NCBI GenBank assembly: GCA_029959085.1
Contig: JARWIR010000051.1
Span: forward strand, 496,001-560,000
Source of the DNA: Nemophila menziesii
Taxonomy: Eukaryota > Streptophyta > Magnoliopsida > Boraginales > Hydrophyllaceae
DNA: 64,000 bases
Reading direction: 5' to 3'
Made by a program: the position numbers and the translations under genes. Below, in pieces: positions 1 to 11,978 of this stretch. The notes under the pieces are model-generated. The model made no database searches and was not told the origin of the DNA. It was given only the letters and a program-made list of their open reading frames with translations. Position 1 is the first letter of the stretch. Every line of letters begins with the position of its first letter.

Positions 1-2
1 GC

Positions 3-2534
3 CAATCTGCTTTTATCAAAGGCAGATCAATCCAAAACAATATCATCATTGTTCATGAAGTGATACATAAATTTAAACACCTTCGTTCCAATTCCCGAGA
101 TAGTTACTCTATCATTAAGGCAGATATTCACAAAGCCTATGACAGAGTCAGCTGGTCCTGCCTTTTTAAAATTTTATCTAAAATGGGGTTTGCTGAACCC
201 TGGGTGTCCTTTATAAAATCATGCATCACTTCTGTTAAGTTCAATGTCTTGATCAATGGGCAAGTCTTAGGATCTTTCTTACCTACACGTGGTCTAAGAC
301 AGGGCGACCCACTATCTCCCTATCTGTTTTCCATTGTGTTAAACCTTCTTTCATCCCTAATTGAAAATGATTTCATTAATGGAGCTAATAAAGGACTGAA
401 GTTGAGTAGAAATGGCCCTTCTATACATCATTTGCTTTTCGCAGATGATTCGATATTCTTCTTACGAAACTCAGTTGCAGAAATTCACGCTTTTAAAGAA
501 ATCCTTTACAAATTCTGTTTCGCCTCAGGTCTTAAGCTCAATCTCAATAAGTCCTCTATTCTTTTAAGCCCCAACACTACCCCCAATATGCGTATTTTAT
601 TGGAGGATTCCTTTCGCATGCCAATCACGAGTGACCTTGGTCTTTATCTTGGCATCCCTACTGAATGGGGGAATACTAAGACTAATGCCATGGATACTCT
701 AGTGACTAAAATAGCTGATAAGTTGAAGGGCTGGAAACAATCCCTTCTCTCTATGGCTGGGAAAGCTACTTTAATTTCTTCTATTATACATGCTTATCCC
801 ACTTATTTTATGTCTTTATTGGCCATCCCCAAAGGAATTTTAAATAAGATTAATTCCTTAACTAGTCAATTCTTTTGGGGGAAAGATGAGTTATCTAGTA
901 TTCATTGGGTAAGTTGGAATAAAGTTGCATCCCCAAAAATAAAAGGTGGATTGGGGATTAAAAATCTCGAGGCTTTTAACATTTCCTTACTTGCGAAACA
1001 GGCTTGGACTATCCTTTCTAACCCAGAATCACTCGTTTTTAAAATTCTAAAAGATGTTTATTTTAAAGACTTAGAATTCATTAATGCGCCCAAACCTAGG
1101 GGTGCTTCTTGGGTCTGGAATAGCCTTGTTAAAGGAAAAGAGTTTCTAAAAACCCACCTTATCAAACCCATTGGTGATGGACATTATACTTTAATATGGG
1201 AAGATAACTGGTGTGGTACAATCATCCCCAAGCCTGCAACCTATAGTGATGATCCCTCATTTCCAAAATATGTAGCAGACCTGTTTTCAAATAATACAAA
1301 AACTTGGAAAGTGGACTATAATAAAACATTGGTTCCCCCTAACTTTGTATCCAAAATTCTGAATCTGAATATACCTTGGACTGAAGGGTCAAATGATTTT
1401 ATTTGGCCCTATACGAACCATGGTAATTATACGAGTAAATCTGGATACTCTTATATAGTGGAGAACTTCCTAGATCCCCACTATTCCCCTTCTTCCTCTT
1501 ATTTTCCTAATCAGGACCTTCTTAAACTTAGTTGGAACTCTAAAGCTCCTCCTAAATTTAAAATGTTCTTTTGGAGAGTATTGTCTAATGCTTTAGCTAC
1601 GGAAAGTAATAGGTTTTTGCGTAAATGTTCTAGCTCCGATTTGTGCAATATTTGTCTGAAAGAAAAAGAGGATGTGAATCACCTTTTTCTTTACTGTGAA
1701 TGGGCTAGAAGAATGTGGTATTTATCCCCTTTACATTGCAGTGTTAATCCTCAGTCCACAGCAGGTCTAAACAGTTGGATTGGAGATTTAATTGATAATG
1801 GCCTTAATACTTCAGATAAAACCTTGATTTTACTTAAGATTATAGCTTGTCTGTGGTCTATTTGGGTCATTCGAAATAAAAAAGTTATAGAGGATATCCC
1901 CATTAATTTTGATACAGGTCTGACACTTATGAATTTGCATTGCAGGGAAATTTTTTGTGATGAAACTGGGAATTTATCTAATTATCCCTACTTCCATACT
2001 ATAGAGACGCCAATATGGAAATCTTTATCTCCCTCATGGATCAAACCTCCCCAGAATTCACTCAAAATCAATGTTGATGCATCCTTTACTCCTGGAAAAG
2101 CTTTTACTGCAGCCGCGGTTCGTGATAGTGCAGGTGAGGTAGTTACGAGGTTTACTTCGGAAATTACAGCTTGCACGAGTTTTGAAGCTGAAGCTAAGGC
2201 AATTCGTAGTGCTCTACAATTTGCTTTAGAAAAAGCACCAACTTGCATCAGTATAGAATCTGATGCTGAAGCAGTTCTTTAGGCCATTTATTCTCCCAGC
2301 GCGTCTTGTTCTTGGAAGAACAAGCCAATCCTGGAAGATATTAGAAATTTGGTTAGAGCCCATCCTTCCTTGCGTATTTTTGGGATTCGAAGAACAGTTA
2401 ATAAAGTCGCGGACTGGATAGTGAAAGCTTTTGCTAGGAAGAATTTATCTTGTAATTGGTTTTGTAATTTGCCCCTAGACTTAATTTCTATTTTGTGTAA
2501 TGACTCTAATTTTGTAACAGCTGGAGTTGGTTAA
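3..2534 (+). pseudogene. LINE A ORF2: reverse transcriptase-RNase H, one nonsense codon
   Basis: The frame is open from the window edge to a TAG at 2280-2282 and resumes in the same frame to 2534. RT motifs are visible in order: KADIHKAYDRV (motif A with its Asp), GLRQGDPLSPYLF, and the catalytic FADD at 438-449. A zf-RVT-like stretch follows near 1640-1720 (C-x2-C then H-x3-C type residues). The RNase H domain begins about 2065 with INVDASF and continues through FEAEAKA and ESDAEAV to NKVADWI after the stop. The stop sits where related proteins have Trp (TGG to TAG, inferred). The protein would copy LINE RNA at a nicked target site. Apart from this stop the reading frame looks intact, so inactivation appears recent. 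Confidence 0.9.
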
Positions 2535-2587
2535 CTCTAACTGTATCCCTTCTTTTAATATAAGTATTTTGACTAAAAAAAAAAAAA
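2524..2587 (+). other. LINE A 3' stem-loop and A tail
   Basis: A 5-bp stem GAGTT/AACTC with a GGTT loop lies at 2524-2537, just after the last codon. The element ends in TTGACT and 13 A. A short 3' hairpin before the tail is reported for plant L1 elements as an RT recognition signal; that function is inferred here from position. Confidence 0.5.
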
Positions 2588-2598
2588 GGTCACCCTAA

Positions 2599-3326
2599 TG
2601 TATTGTTTGGATTCAGTTTTTTTTTTTTAAAAAAAGAAAGAAATGATAGGAATACATTTTCCTTTATTTTGTTTGAATTCGATTTTTAATAAAAGGAAAG
2701 TAATTTAATGGATTGTACAATACTTTGTTTTCCTTTAAAAATTCAATTATTTAATCCTCCCATTTTTTATTTAGATTATCAAAGGAAGGGAAATGATAGG
2801 AATATAAAAATATTAAAGGAATGGAAAAGAAAGTGATAACCGTGTTTGGATTATAAAAATTTTATTAAAAGAAAAGAAAGTAATTGATAAAGAATTCACT
2901 TGTTTGGATTCACGTTATTAAAGGAAAGGAAATGATTATTTTACATAAAAATACCTTTATACCCTTTTTGTGTTGTGTAAAAATATTATATGTTAAAATT
3001 ATAAGGTTAGTTATGATATTTAAAAAAATAATCATTTCCTTTCCTTTGAAATGACTCCAAAATAGGAGGATCAAATAATTGACGTTTTAAAGAAAAAGAA
3101 AGGCTTCTGCAATCCATTGAATTACTTTCCTTTAATTAAAAATTGAATTCAAACAAAGGAAAGGAAAAATGTGAATCCAAACAAGTGATTCCTTAATCAA
3201 TTACTTTTTTTCCTTTATTAAGATTTTTACAATCCAAATACGGTTATCACTTTCCTTTCCATTCCTTTAATATTTATATATTCCTATCATTTCCTTTCCT
3301 TTGACATTCTGAATCCAATCAATGCA
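2599..3326. mobile_element. PIF/Harbinger-type MITE with long inverted arms
   Basis: A 728-bp foldback element. Its ends are TGTATTGTTTGGATTCAG on the left and the reverse complement of TGCATTGATTGGATTCAG on the right. The arms continue inward for about 300 bp as imperfect inverted repeats; for example, 2835-2915 pairs with 3171-3250. TAA flanks both sides (2596-2598 and 3327-3329), the 3-bp target duplication typical of Tourist/Harbinger elements. It has no coding capacity. The interior is rich in AAAGGAAAGG runs. It lies directly after the LINE A tail. Confidence 0.8.
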
Positions 3327-3329
3327 TAA

Positions 3330-3561
3330 GTGCCTGTTTGGAAATGCTTTTTTGAAGAAGTACTTAAAAGTGCTTTTAGCATTTTAAAAGTTTTTTTGAC
3401 TTTGAAAAGTACTTTTTTGAGAAGCACCAAATAGGTGCTTCTTAAAAAAAGCACTTAAAATAATTTTAGACTTTAAAATTATTTTTAATAATTTTTTTAA
3501 ATTTTAAATTTTATTCTAAAAGCGCTTTTTTACTCTAAAATAAACACTTCCAAACGCGCCC
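3330..3561. mobile_element. Tourist-like MITE, 232 bp
   Basis: Terminal inverted repeats are GTGCCTGTTTGGAA (left) and, reverse-complemented from the right, GGGCGCGTTTGGAA. The repeats extend inward through matching AAAGTGCTTTTA/AAAGCGCTTTTA blocks. The target duplication is TAA (3327-3329 and 3562-3564). The left TAA is shared with the preceding MITE, so the two elements abut with only three bases between them. It is non-coding. Confidence 0.85.
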
Positions 3562-3564
3562 TAA

Positions 3565-4720
3565 GTCTCTCCCTATTAAGTAGGGGTTTCTATCCAATCC
3601 TACGAATCTCTCGAGTGATCCTAACGAATTTTCTAACGCTCGACTTTTATACCCTATGTCGATTATTCGACTAATTTGATCTCCTGATACAAAACTAAAA
3701 CAAATGTTCATATATTATATCTAATATTTAAACTCCCCCCCCCCCCCCCCCCCCAGTGTAGTTCAAAAGCTAACACAACTCAATACATGGCCAAAGTAAT
3801 TGAATTCAAGAATTATCACAAATATATGAACAACAATTAATCCTCAATTCCTTTAAATCACAAAATAATCCCATATTCAATCAAATAATACCCAAATCAT
3901 GCTCTAAGGTTCATAAAAAAGCATATTAACCTATAATAGTGTTTATTTCAATATTTAGTGATAGAATACAATGTAAAAAGAAAGACATAATTGAAAAATT
4001 ATTGAAAGGAATTAAAGGATTACACTAATTGAATGGTTAATAGTGATGAAATGTAGGTCTTGATTTGCTATTTATTGTCTTGCTTCTTTGCTCCCAAGCT
4101 CCTCACATTTTGTCTTGAGGTAAAAAGTGATTTTGAGAGTGTAAAAATTGATCTTTTAATGTGGAAAAACGTTTTCCTTGGCCTAGGCCCACTTATGTAG
4201 GGCAAAAGTGGCCTAAATGCTCTTTTGTTGAAACTGGAGAACTCGGGTCTTCGTAGCAAAACGTGTATAACATTTTCAATTCAACTCAGATTTGCACGTC
4301 GTTTCTTCTCACACAAACTAGACTCTAATGGCTACCTGTTCTTAATAGGAATATGCTCAAAGTTCTCACCAAATAATTATCATGATTTTTTAAAGTTGAC
4401 GATAACGTTTTGCCAGCACTTGTGTTTGAACTTCTAAAGAAACTTTTGGGTTTTTTTTGGCTCTCTCAGGCTCTTATTGATTTGGATTTTCACTACCTCC
4501 TTAACTTCTTAGATTCACCTTTAGTTTTTCTACTCTCTGTGTTCCTATAAGTTGCACACTTAACATACAAATCACCTCAAATTGCTTTACAAACAGTTAG
4601 ACACATAAACTACAAGGATTAGCTAAAAACTCAAAAGATGTCAAATGAAGGGATAAATCACCACTATAACTCACGCAAACCTCAAAATTATGTCTTGTGT
4701 GTATAAAAATGTATCAGAAA
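3565..4720 (-). mobile_element. Eroded Ty3/gypsy-type LTR (probable solo LTR)
   Basis: No gene. The segment shows, in the same order, blocks resembling the LTR at 57700-59181: a stretch with cgagtgatcctaacg, a pale AT-rich middle, then cttgcttctttgctcccaagctcc and a run toward a likely TATA region. Similarity is patchy and boundaries are approximate, so this is an old LTR relic read on the minus strand. Short ORFs here (4068-4259, 4225-4437) look spurious. Confidence 0.35.
3735..3754. repeat. Poly-C tract (20 C)
   Basis: An uninterrupted run of 20 C lies in AT-rich DNA. A similar run of 21 C occurs at 11101-11121. Its length may be imprecise in any assembly. Confidence 0.9.
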
Positions 4721-6408
4721 TGGCGAGATATCAACACGTTTCACCCATTTTGGCCACATCTTTCAGTTGTGTCCAATTTGACTTGATCAAAAAATGGTTG
4801 TTAATTTAGGTCAAATTTACAATTTTGTTGTAAAATTAATGAAATTAAAGGACAAATTAGTCATTTAATATGGTATTTTCAATATTTACGATTTAATTTA
4901 CATATTTAATCCAATCGTGATAAATAGACCACATTAACTTAATATATTGAAAAAATTCTCTCGTGAATACCCATTGTTTTAAATTTTAACAAATAAGCAT
5001 TTAAGTTTACAAAAGTGACAATCAGTTACCCAACGTTTTGTTTTTTGTCTACCGTTAATATCCGATGTGAAATTTGCCTTTAATTGCAACGTTCAGTAAC
5101 GTTGAATGATGTGAGTATCTTTTCTTTGCAAAATAAATTATCCAATTTTACAAAGTGGACAAATATGTATCCAATGGTCTTTGTTTGCAACTAGGACCTT
5201 TGTATTATTTATTGTCATATGTGATATGTAATGCTAAATTTCACAACAAGTTTTAACGGAATAGAAAACAAACAAAACGTTGAGTATATGTTTGTTATTT
5301 TTAAATATTTATTTGTTAAAATCTTAAAACATTAGGCAAAAGAATGTTCCTTATTTATCATTCAATTCGATTGATAAAAATATATGTAAGAAACAAGTAC
5401 ACTGTGAGATTCGATAGAGTTACTATCACCTTTAAATTGAAAGTTTGGTGTTTTTTCGATACTTATGAGAAGGACCTTAAAATGAGAAGTTACTCCTCAA
5501 ACAAAATACACACATACAGAAATGGATCCCACAATACAAGAGTAAATGTAACGCAGGTTTTTTTCAGAATGACGACACGTTGCACATGCAAAAACGTGTC
5601 TTCCTTCTACATAGCAGCCCTATTGCCATCGTTTTCAGACCCACAAAATATCCATTTTATAATTAACTAATTAATTCTTATATAATAAAAAGACCATCAA
5701 AGCTAAAAGTTCATTTTTGACAGTCAATAACTGTTGCTGCATCTACCTAGATTCTTCTGTCCACTTTGTTTCACCCATCCCCTCTTTATCTTACTCTACA
5801 TTACAGAGTAGTACGACACTGTTCTTTTCCGTCAAATAAAACATTACGTAACTTTGGAGATATGAAAATGATATGAAATCAAATTTATCGGAGATTCTTA
5901 ATTAGAAAAATTAACCAAATCACTGTTTCACTGTGATAACATGTCAAATACAAAAGAAACTATCTATCAATATCTGTCATCATCTGAAAGTGAAATGTAT
6001 ATTACCGTGAAGTTTCGTTATGCGTTAATTAATAATTACGTTACCTTCTACCCTAAATTAAATTTTTAAATTTTTAATCTTCCACGAACCAAACATTATA
6101 ATTTTTAGCCTCCGAAATAAAATCGAGGATGAAATGGTTTATCCAATTTATTTTGGTTTCACTATAATATGATCGATAACAAAATTTAGTATTATATTGA
6201 GATAAAAAAAATAGAAAACAAATGAATAATTGGAAGAGATAAAGAACCGTTACAAAGTTCATATAATCTATCAACCTCTCACTCTCCTATATTCTTTCTT
6301 ACTTTCTTTACCCACCTTCCCGTCCTATCTATTAAGCATAGTTTTTTCTCCACATATTTACATAAACATTATAACAAAATATATCAACATTATATTAATA
6401 CCCCATCT
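4721..6408. other. Intergenic, downstream of SMAX1
   Basis: AT-rich DNA without a recognisable gene or element. The 108-codon frame at 5344-5670 has no domain and a composition expected of random AT-rich sequence. The part nearest 6400 would hold the SMAX1 3' UTR. Confidence 0.6.
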
Positions 6409-6414
6409 TTTATT
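6409..6414 (-). terminator. Candidate poly(A) signal of SMAX1
   Basis: AATAAA on the minus strand about 10 nt after the stop codon. Plant poly(A) signals are loose, and a second AATAAA lies inside the last codons, so the true 3' end is uncertain. Confidence 0.25.
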
Positions 6415-6424
6415 CTCCTCAAAA

Positions 6425-9400
6425 TCAATCCACCTTTATTTTAATCTCACTTGGTAGATAATCACCACCATTCTCATACTCCACCACATCCGTATCATCA
6501 ACCGTTAACTCAGCCACTTGATTTTCACAAACCGGTAAAAGTAAAACTCGTTCGAAACTCGGACCCAATACTTTAACAACCCATCCTTCAAGACTAGTTT
6601 TCCCTTGCCATATCCCATTCATAATCCTCTCCAACGCATTGTCATCTACACGTAATAACATCTTATCATCCACAATCATTGAAAACTTCATAGTTATCGT
6701 TTTCCGTATCTCGCGTTTAACAAACGCGTGATCTATCGGTTTAAAAACTATAGCATCGTCAACCGAGTCAACTAACTCATTCGGTACGGCCGTAATAGTA
6801 AAATCCCTATCGTCTAATCCAAGTTCCTCTTCATGATCAACCGTTAAACCACTCGAATTATTCGATCCATCCGTTCTATCCTCTTCATCATTATCCGCTA
6901 CTAAATTCAAATCTAACGAAAGCGAAAGCGAACTTTCTTTTCTCGGTTTCGTTTTTCTTTCTTCGTTTAACCAATTAACTCTTCGTTTTCCATTCCCCAT
7001 CACGGTCAACTTCAAATTCACATTATTACATTCATTCCTTTCGTTAACGTAACTAACGGTTGACCAATTACCCGTAACGATAAACACAACATTCCCCAAA
7101 CTAACCTCACGTCCATGCGAATCAATCAACCTACCTTTATCAATGGCGCGTTTAATACTTCCACGTACAAGTAAATCCGCTTCATCGATATCTTCAAGTA
7201 AAATAACCGAAAACGGATTTTTCCTAATCGCTTCCGTAATCCTATCGATCACCGTTTTACCACGTAAATCATCTTTATTGCTATTAATATCACGTCTCGA
7301 CCCGAGATTAACTGTAACAGGACAAGACCCGGTCCCACACGTTTGTTCGGAAAGAACCGTCGCAATTTTCCGCTTCCCGATTCGATCAGGTCCAGTGAAT
7401 AATAGCCAGATGTCGCCACGTGAAGCACCGATGGTCCCACCATTACCGCGTTGTTTTCCGTTACCTAATCTACATCGTGTAAAAGCTGAAGCTACACTCG
7501 AAGCTGCTTCAGCTTGCCACCATGCTTTTTCCATTAAACCTTTGAGTAGTTTTTTGTATGTATCTGCGTCTAATGTATTAGCGAATTTTTCTAGTATTTG
7601 TGGGCCCCCTAAAAAGTCTTTGACAACAAGTTCATTTTCTTTTTGTCCGAGGACTAAATCTGTTCCTATCGGGCTTCTCGGAGGACTATCCGATGATAAG
7701 CGAAGTGTCCCTTGCGATTTAGGTTGGAGCGAAAGACCGTTATACCCTTGCGAAACATTAGTATGAATTCGTAAACATGTATCGCTCCATTTCTTCTGTA
7801 ATTCTTGAGATTTGTTCTTTATCATCGTTTCTTTATCCTTACCCTATCAAAACATAGAAAAACACCATAAATTTCTTTCTTCTCCAAATCCCTTAGAAAA
7901 CAAGTAAACATACCATTAATAAATTAACTTGATTGTCTTGAATTTTAGCGTTTTGTAACCATTGAGGTAAAGTTGATCGAGCAGGTTCAGGTTTATCATT
8001 AAACTCTTGTGTAAATATTCGAAGCTCCTCTTCGTATTTATCCAAACATTTCGGACAACAATTTGTTTTTTTACCGAGTTTAAAGCTCGATAACATAGGA
8101 TTCCCCAAGGCTCTATCGGGTCCCAGCCTATTAATAAAAAGTAAAATTCAGTTCTAAAGCAAGCATCTTAAAAAGAAGAACTAACAAACTATCTACATCA
8201 GAATAATTCAACTTTTCATAAAGATGCAAACTTTTTAAACAAATTCTTATACCCATTGATCGATTATGTGTAAAGTATCGAAAGAAATAATAATTGGAAT
8301 AATAATATACCTTGGAAACATTCCGGGTTGAGGAGTTTTTGAAGCAATAGGTAATGCTTGAAGATCCCAATCATTTTCCATCGTTGGATGATAAACTTGA
8401 CTCCTCAAATAAGTCTCACAAGTTGCTGTACCTATAAACCATATCTTATTACTAAAATTATCTCTGAATTTCGCTAATAATTTTCCCATTTCCATCACAA
8501 TTACTCTCCCTGATTCTGAAGCTAACTGTTGTTGCTCCACTAGCCATTTTAGATCACCCAAATCGAGAATTACGCTGTTTTTGTTTGCGATTTTAGTCTC
8601 GATTAGGTTTTCCAAATCGTTTAATTTAGAATGTAATTGAGATTTATCTAAAGGAATTACGTGAACATTTCCGAGTAGTTTTTCTCCGTTTTCGATTCTT
8701 CGAAATAACTCCTTGATTACAGATTCTGGTTCGCCTTCACCAACTAAAACTGGGTTTCTTTTCTTTGTTCTAAGCATAACATCTATTACTTTCTTCACTT
8801 GTTCATCTCTTTGGTTACTGAATTGCCCTAAAACATTACCTTGAAGCTTCGGATTTAAGTACAGATTCCGATTTGGTGAATTGTTATGATGGAGAAGGGG
8901 GTTTAAATACATGTTCCGATTTGGTATCGGAGATTGTTGTGACGATGATTCGAGACGTGGATTTAAGTACATGTTTCGATTTTGTATTGGATTTGGTTGT
9001 AATAATTGAGAAGATGGGTTTGTTAGCAACCTTGAATTCACGATTCCAACACCACCACCACCACCACCACCGCCGCCAAGTTTAGGTGGTGGAAATGGAA
9101 TAGAATTCACATTAGGCGAACAGAGTCCGAGTTTATACAGTTCGTGAGGCTGATTATTAATAAGCTGATGAGTCGTATTCGAGTTACTCAGAGATTGTTC
9201 AATTGTAGCTTTAACAGCAGGGCTTGAAAAACTGGCCTCACGCATAACTCTACTCACACTAGGATCATCGAGAATCGAGATTATTAGCTGCTCTAATTCA
9301 ACTTTAATGGCGAGTAACGGTTGTTGATTCTGTTCAGGACATCCTCGTCTTTGATGAGCTTGTGCCCTCTTTAAAGCAGCCATAAGGGCGTTAGAAATCG

Positions 9401-9686
9401 GTGGTTCTGACCCGCCGGTGGAGGCGGAAGTTGTCGGAAGTCGTTCAAGCGCTACACTGAAACATAGCTCAAGCGCTCGGCACTGAAGAGGGTGAGATGA
9501 GTTTGGGTGTGAACGAATACAAGCTTGCCGGAGATACCCAGAAGGTGAAGATAGAAGCGTCGCCGCCACGTGTAACGGCGTTGTTTGGCCGTGGTTACGC
9601 CGGCTAGCTTCGGCTATAGATTGATTTAACACGGTTGCAGCTTCAGGCGTTAACGTTTGTTGAATCGTACTTAACCCCGTTTTCAT
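6425..9686 (-). CDS. SMAX1: SMAX1-like SMXL protein (karrikin/KAI2 pathway repressor)
   Basis: Three exons: 9686-8311, 8127-7914 and 7843-6425, with GT-AG introns and frame kept, giving 1002 residues (Arabidopsis SMAX1 is about 990). The start is the ATG opening MKTGLSTIQQ, the family's standard N terminus. Domains: double Clp-N about 1-165; degenerate first ATPase with VLVGEGEP (about 313-320) and VILDLGDLKWL (372-382); second ATPase with GPDRIGKRK (681-689), the degron-type RGKT (724-727) and VILLEDIDEAD (743-753); EAR motif LDLNL (840-844). The EAR motif recruits TOPLESS-type corepressors. In known orthologues RGKT is needed for KAI2-SCF(MAX2)-triggered degradation in the nucleus. Unusual points are a nine-Gly run (204-212) and a threefold NRNxYLNPxL repeat (236-281). 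N-terminal similarity favours SMAX1/SMXL2 over SMXL3/4/5 or D53-type proteins. The exon 3 acceptor could also be six bases further in (start 7837), removing two residues. Confidence 0.93.
7844..7913 (-). other. SMAX1 intron 2 (70 bp)
   Basis: Donor GTATGT directly after codon ATG; acceptor TTTTGATAG. Phase 0. The exons on both sides are conserved in sense and the intron is AT-rich. Confidence 0.85.
8128..8310 (-). other. SMAX1 intron 1 (183 bp)
   Basis: Donor CCAAG|GTATATT, acceptor TTATTAATAG|GCTGGG. The split Arg codon (AG + G) joins MFPR to LGPDRA. The intron is AT-rich and contains stops in the exon frame. Confidence 0.88.
8844..8981 (-). repeat. Coding tandem repeat in SMAX1 (three NRNxYLNPxL units)
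   Basis: Residues 236-281 contain NRNMYLNPRL, NRNMYLNPLL and NRNLYLNPKL, separated by Ser/Gln/His/Asn-rich linkers. Arabidopsis SMAX1 has one comparable motif at this place as far as I recall, so a local triplication is inferred. Confidence 0.85.
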
Positions 9687-10080
9687 CTTGTATAATTAGA
9701 GAAACAAACGGTTCCGTTAATTTTGACGGGAAAAAGATGAAAAGAAAGAGAAGAGAAGAGAAGAGAAATGAATAAGGAGTATTTGATCTTCTTATGAGAT
9801 GGTATTATTCAAAGTTTTGAAGTCACACACAAAAGTTGTATTTGAGAATTCAATGAGAAAAGGAAAGATCAAACCTCTTCTATCACACACACATAACTTT
9901 TTTTTCTCTCTCTAAAAACTACACACACTATTTTACTTTCTCTTTCACACACACACTATAATAGATGATGATGGTATGGTATGATAAAAGCAATGAAGTA
10001 GTAGTATACTTTTGATGAATGATTCACACCATCTCTTTACTTCTCCTTCTCTTGGGGTAAAACCCCCAAAATATCCTTTT
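9687..10080 (-). promoter_or_regulatory. SMAX1 5' UTR and proximal promoter
   Basis: Upstream of the ATG the transcribed strand is strongly CT-rich (GAAGAGAAGAGAAG runs on plus, 9738-9768). CA/TG and CT microsatellites follow at about 9885-9960, a common make-up of plant 5' UTRs and core promoters. A weak TATA-like CTATTATAG on minus lies near 9958-9966. The transcription start is not determinable. Confidence 0.45.
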
Positions 10081-11978
10081 CCATTACTCACATGCCAAGC
10101 AATTTTTGTATAAAGGCCAAAACTTGGACTTTTCTTTCAAAATTAGTTTTTCTCTCTTGTTGGATACTTTTTTCTTAATTTGCTCATCCACCTACAAACT
10201 TAACTAGGGTGTCTACGTATTTATGAATTTAGATAGAAAAATGAATTTATTAGACCATGTAACCGTATATCTAAGAGATGATAAAAGAATGACAAAAAAA
10301 ATAGCGTTTATTATTGTTCTATTTATTTCTTGACTTTTTCTTATAAGTTATGTGAATTTTTTCTTAACTTAACAACGTCATTTACCTATCGGTTATTTAA
10401 TTGTACACAACTCAATTTTTGACTTATGAGGTGTTTTTCATAACTTGCATAATTTTTTTTAAAACAAAATCGTTTTTTAGATACAAATTACGTTTTTTAC
10501 CCTGATATTTTTCTTTTGGTGCGTGAGTGGTCCGGTTCATTTTAAGCGCACCACGACTAATTCTACAGAAAATATGTAAGCCTTTTTATGCATACCTCCG
10601 GAAAATCAAAACTATGTTACCCATGTTCAGAGAGAGGATTTAAACCTTGTACTTTTATTTTAAACCGTTTTAGTACAGAAGAAATAGTAAGACTCTGGTC
10701 AGTTGAACTAACCCAACTAATTCCCTGATTTAGTTCTTGGTTAGCATTCATTAATTTCAAATTAAAAAAAATAGAAGGAAAGTCTTGTTATATGGTGAGT
10801 GTGTATTAACATGTTTTTTTTTAAAATTGGTTAGAAGTAAAAATAATATTAAATAAATCCTATAATTACAAACTTCTTTTATTTATTTTGCATTATATCA
10901 TGAATATAAATTAAAATATGATCTAAATAGGATAATATTGAGAAAAATAAAATAAAAAGTATTTTGGTATTTTAAAATTATAAATACAACTGAACATTAT
11001 AATTTAGAAAGAGAAAAAAATTTAACAGACTTATAATACATATTAAGAACGAACTAACCATTTAATCACCTAATTAAATATTAGGGGGAATAACACTCAT
11101 CCCCCCCCCCCCCCCCCCCCCACCTAAATTATGGTTCGTTTGGAACTACTTATTTTAAAGTTAAAAGTATCTTCTTGTAAATATATTGGAGAACCATTTT
11201 AGACTTGGAGTGATTGACTTTGTTCGAACTTGTACCGTTTAGAAAGAGAACCAAGGTTATTTCCAGTTGAGCTAACCCCAACTGGTTAAAGTTAAAAGTG
11301 AATATTTATAAACAATATTTTATAAAAATTGAAATCTAGAATCCCTATAGGTGTTTTTTTAAGACACGCATATTTAGTGAGTATAACTAAAAATATTTTT
11401 AAGGGTCCAATTCAAAATTATTTAGTGATTAAAAAAATTTTGAACAAACATTTAATTTGGGATTTTTTTTATCAGTTAGTTTTGTGTTTTTTAAAAGAAA
11501 AAGATATGACTTATTTTTATACAAGAAGAAATGTTTTGAAACTCATTTAAAGCAAAAATTATGATTAAAATCGCTTTAATTATCTAGAAAGAACTAAGTG
11601 TGACCTATAATAAGTGTAAAATATCCTTGTATTCTTTTTTTATATTAATGGGTACATTTGGACTGGTTCACTATTCCTGTTCATGAAAACTCTTATGACC
11701 ATCTCATGTTCGATCACATTCTTTGACTTGCAAAGATCAACATTACTCTTTTCGACAAGTTTACTGTGTGATGACATAGACATCTCATCGCACATCTCGT
11801 GTGTACCTAATAAACTTGGCTTGGATCTTCTAACAAGCACCTTAAATGCATAATTTTTTGATTTATCAAGTTCACTAAAAGCATTTATACACCTTCAATG
11901 GCATCCTTTCCGAAAAACGAAGAAGAATAATGATCTTAAAACTTGTTACTCTTGGATCGTGGCATCATTGCAAAGAAA
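10081..11978. other. Intergenic upstream of SMAX1
   Basis: AT-rich, no gene. Two short stretches (about 10620-10740 and 11225-11290) share a run like ttgagctaacccaactggtt near a ggatttaaacc block. This resembles the tRNA-like box B and tail of very old SINE-type repeats, but it is too weak to call. A 73-codon frame at 11329-11550 has no recognisable content. Confidence 0.5.
11101..11121. repeat. Poly-C tract (21 C)
   Basis: An unbroken C run following aacactcat. It is the second such tract in the window. Confidence 0.9.

Larger units (their letters stand above)
1..2587 (+). mobile_element. LINE A: L1-type non-LTR retrotransposon, 3' part
   Basis: The 3' portion of an L1-clade plant LINE enters at the left edge of the window. 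It carries reverse transcriptase, a zf-RVT-like region and a terminal RNase H, then a short 3' UTR ending TTTTGACT followed by 13 A (2575-2587). The 5' half (ORF1, endonuclease) is outside the window, so no target-site duplication can be checked. A single in-frame stop is the only clear lesion, so this is the youngest-looking LINE here. It belongs to a different subfamily from LINEs B, C and D, which resemble one another more closely. Confidence 0.93.

Noticed and set aside
5344..5670. 108-codon plus-strand frame downstream of SMAX1
   Set aside because: Random-like composition, no family resemblance, no promoter or splice context.
7143..7766. 207-codon plus-strand frame inside SMAX1 exon 3
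   Set aside because: Shadow of the conserved antisense coding exon; no domain, no codon signal of its own.
10620..11290. tRNA genes or SINEs
   Set aside because: Only box B-like fragments (ggatttaaacc) are present; no cloverleaf, no box A at the right distance, no tail or duplication.
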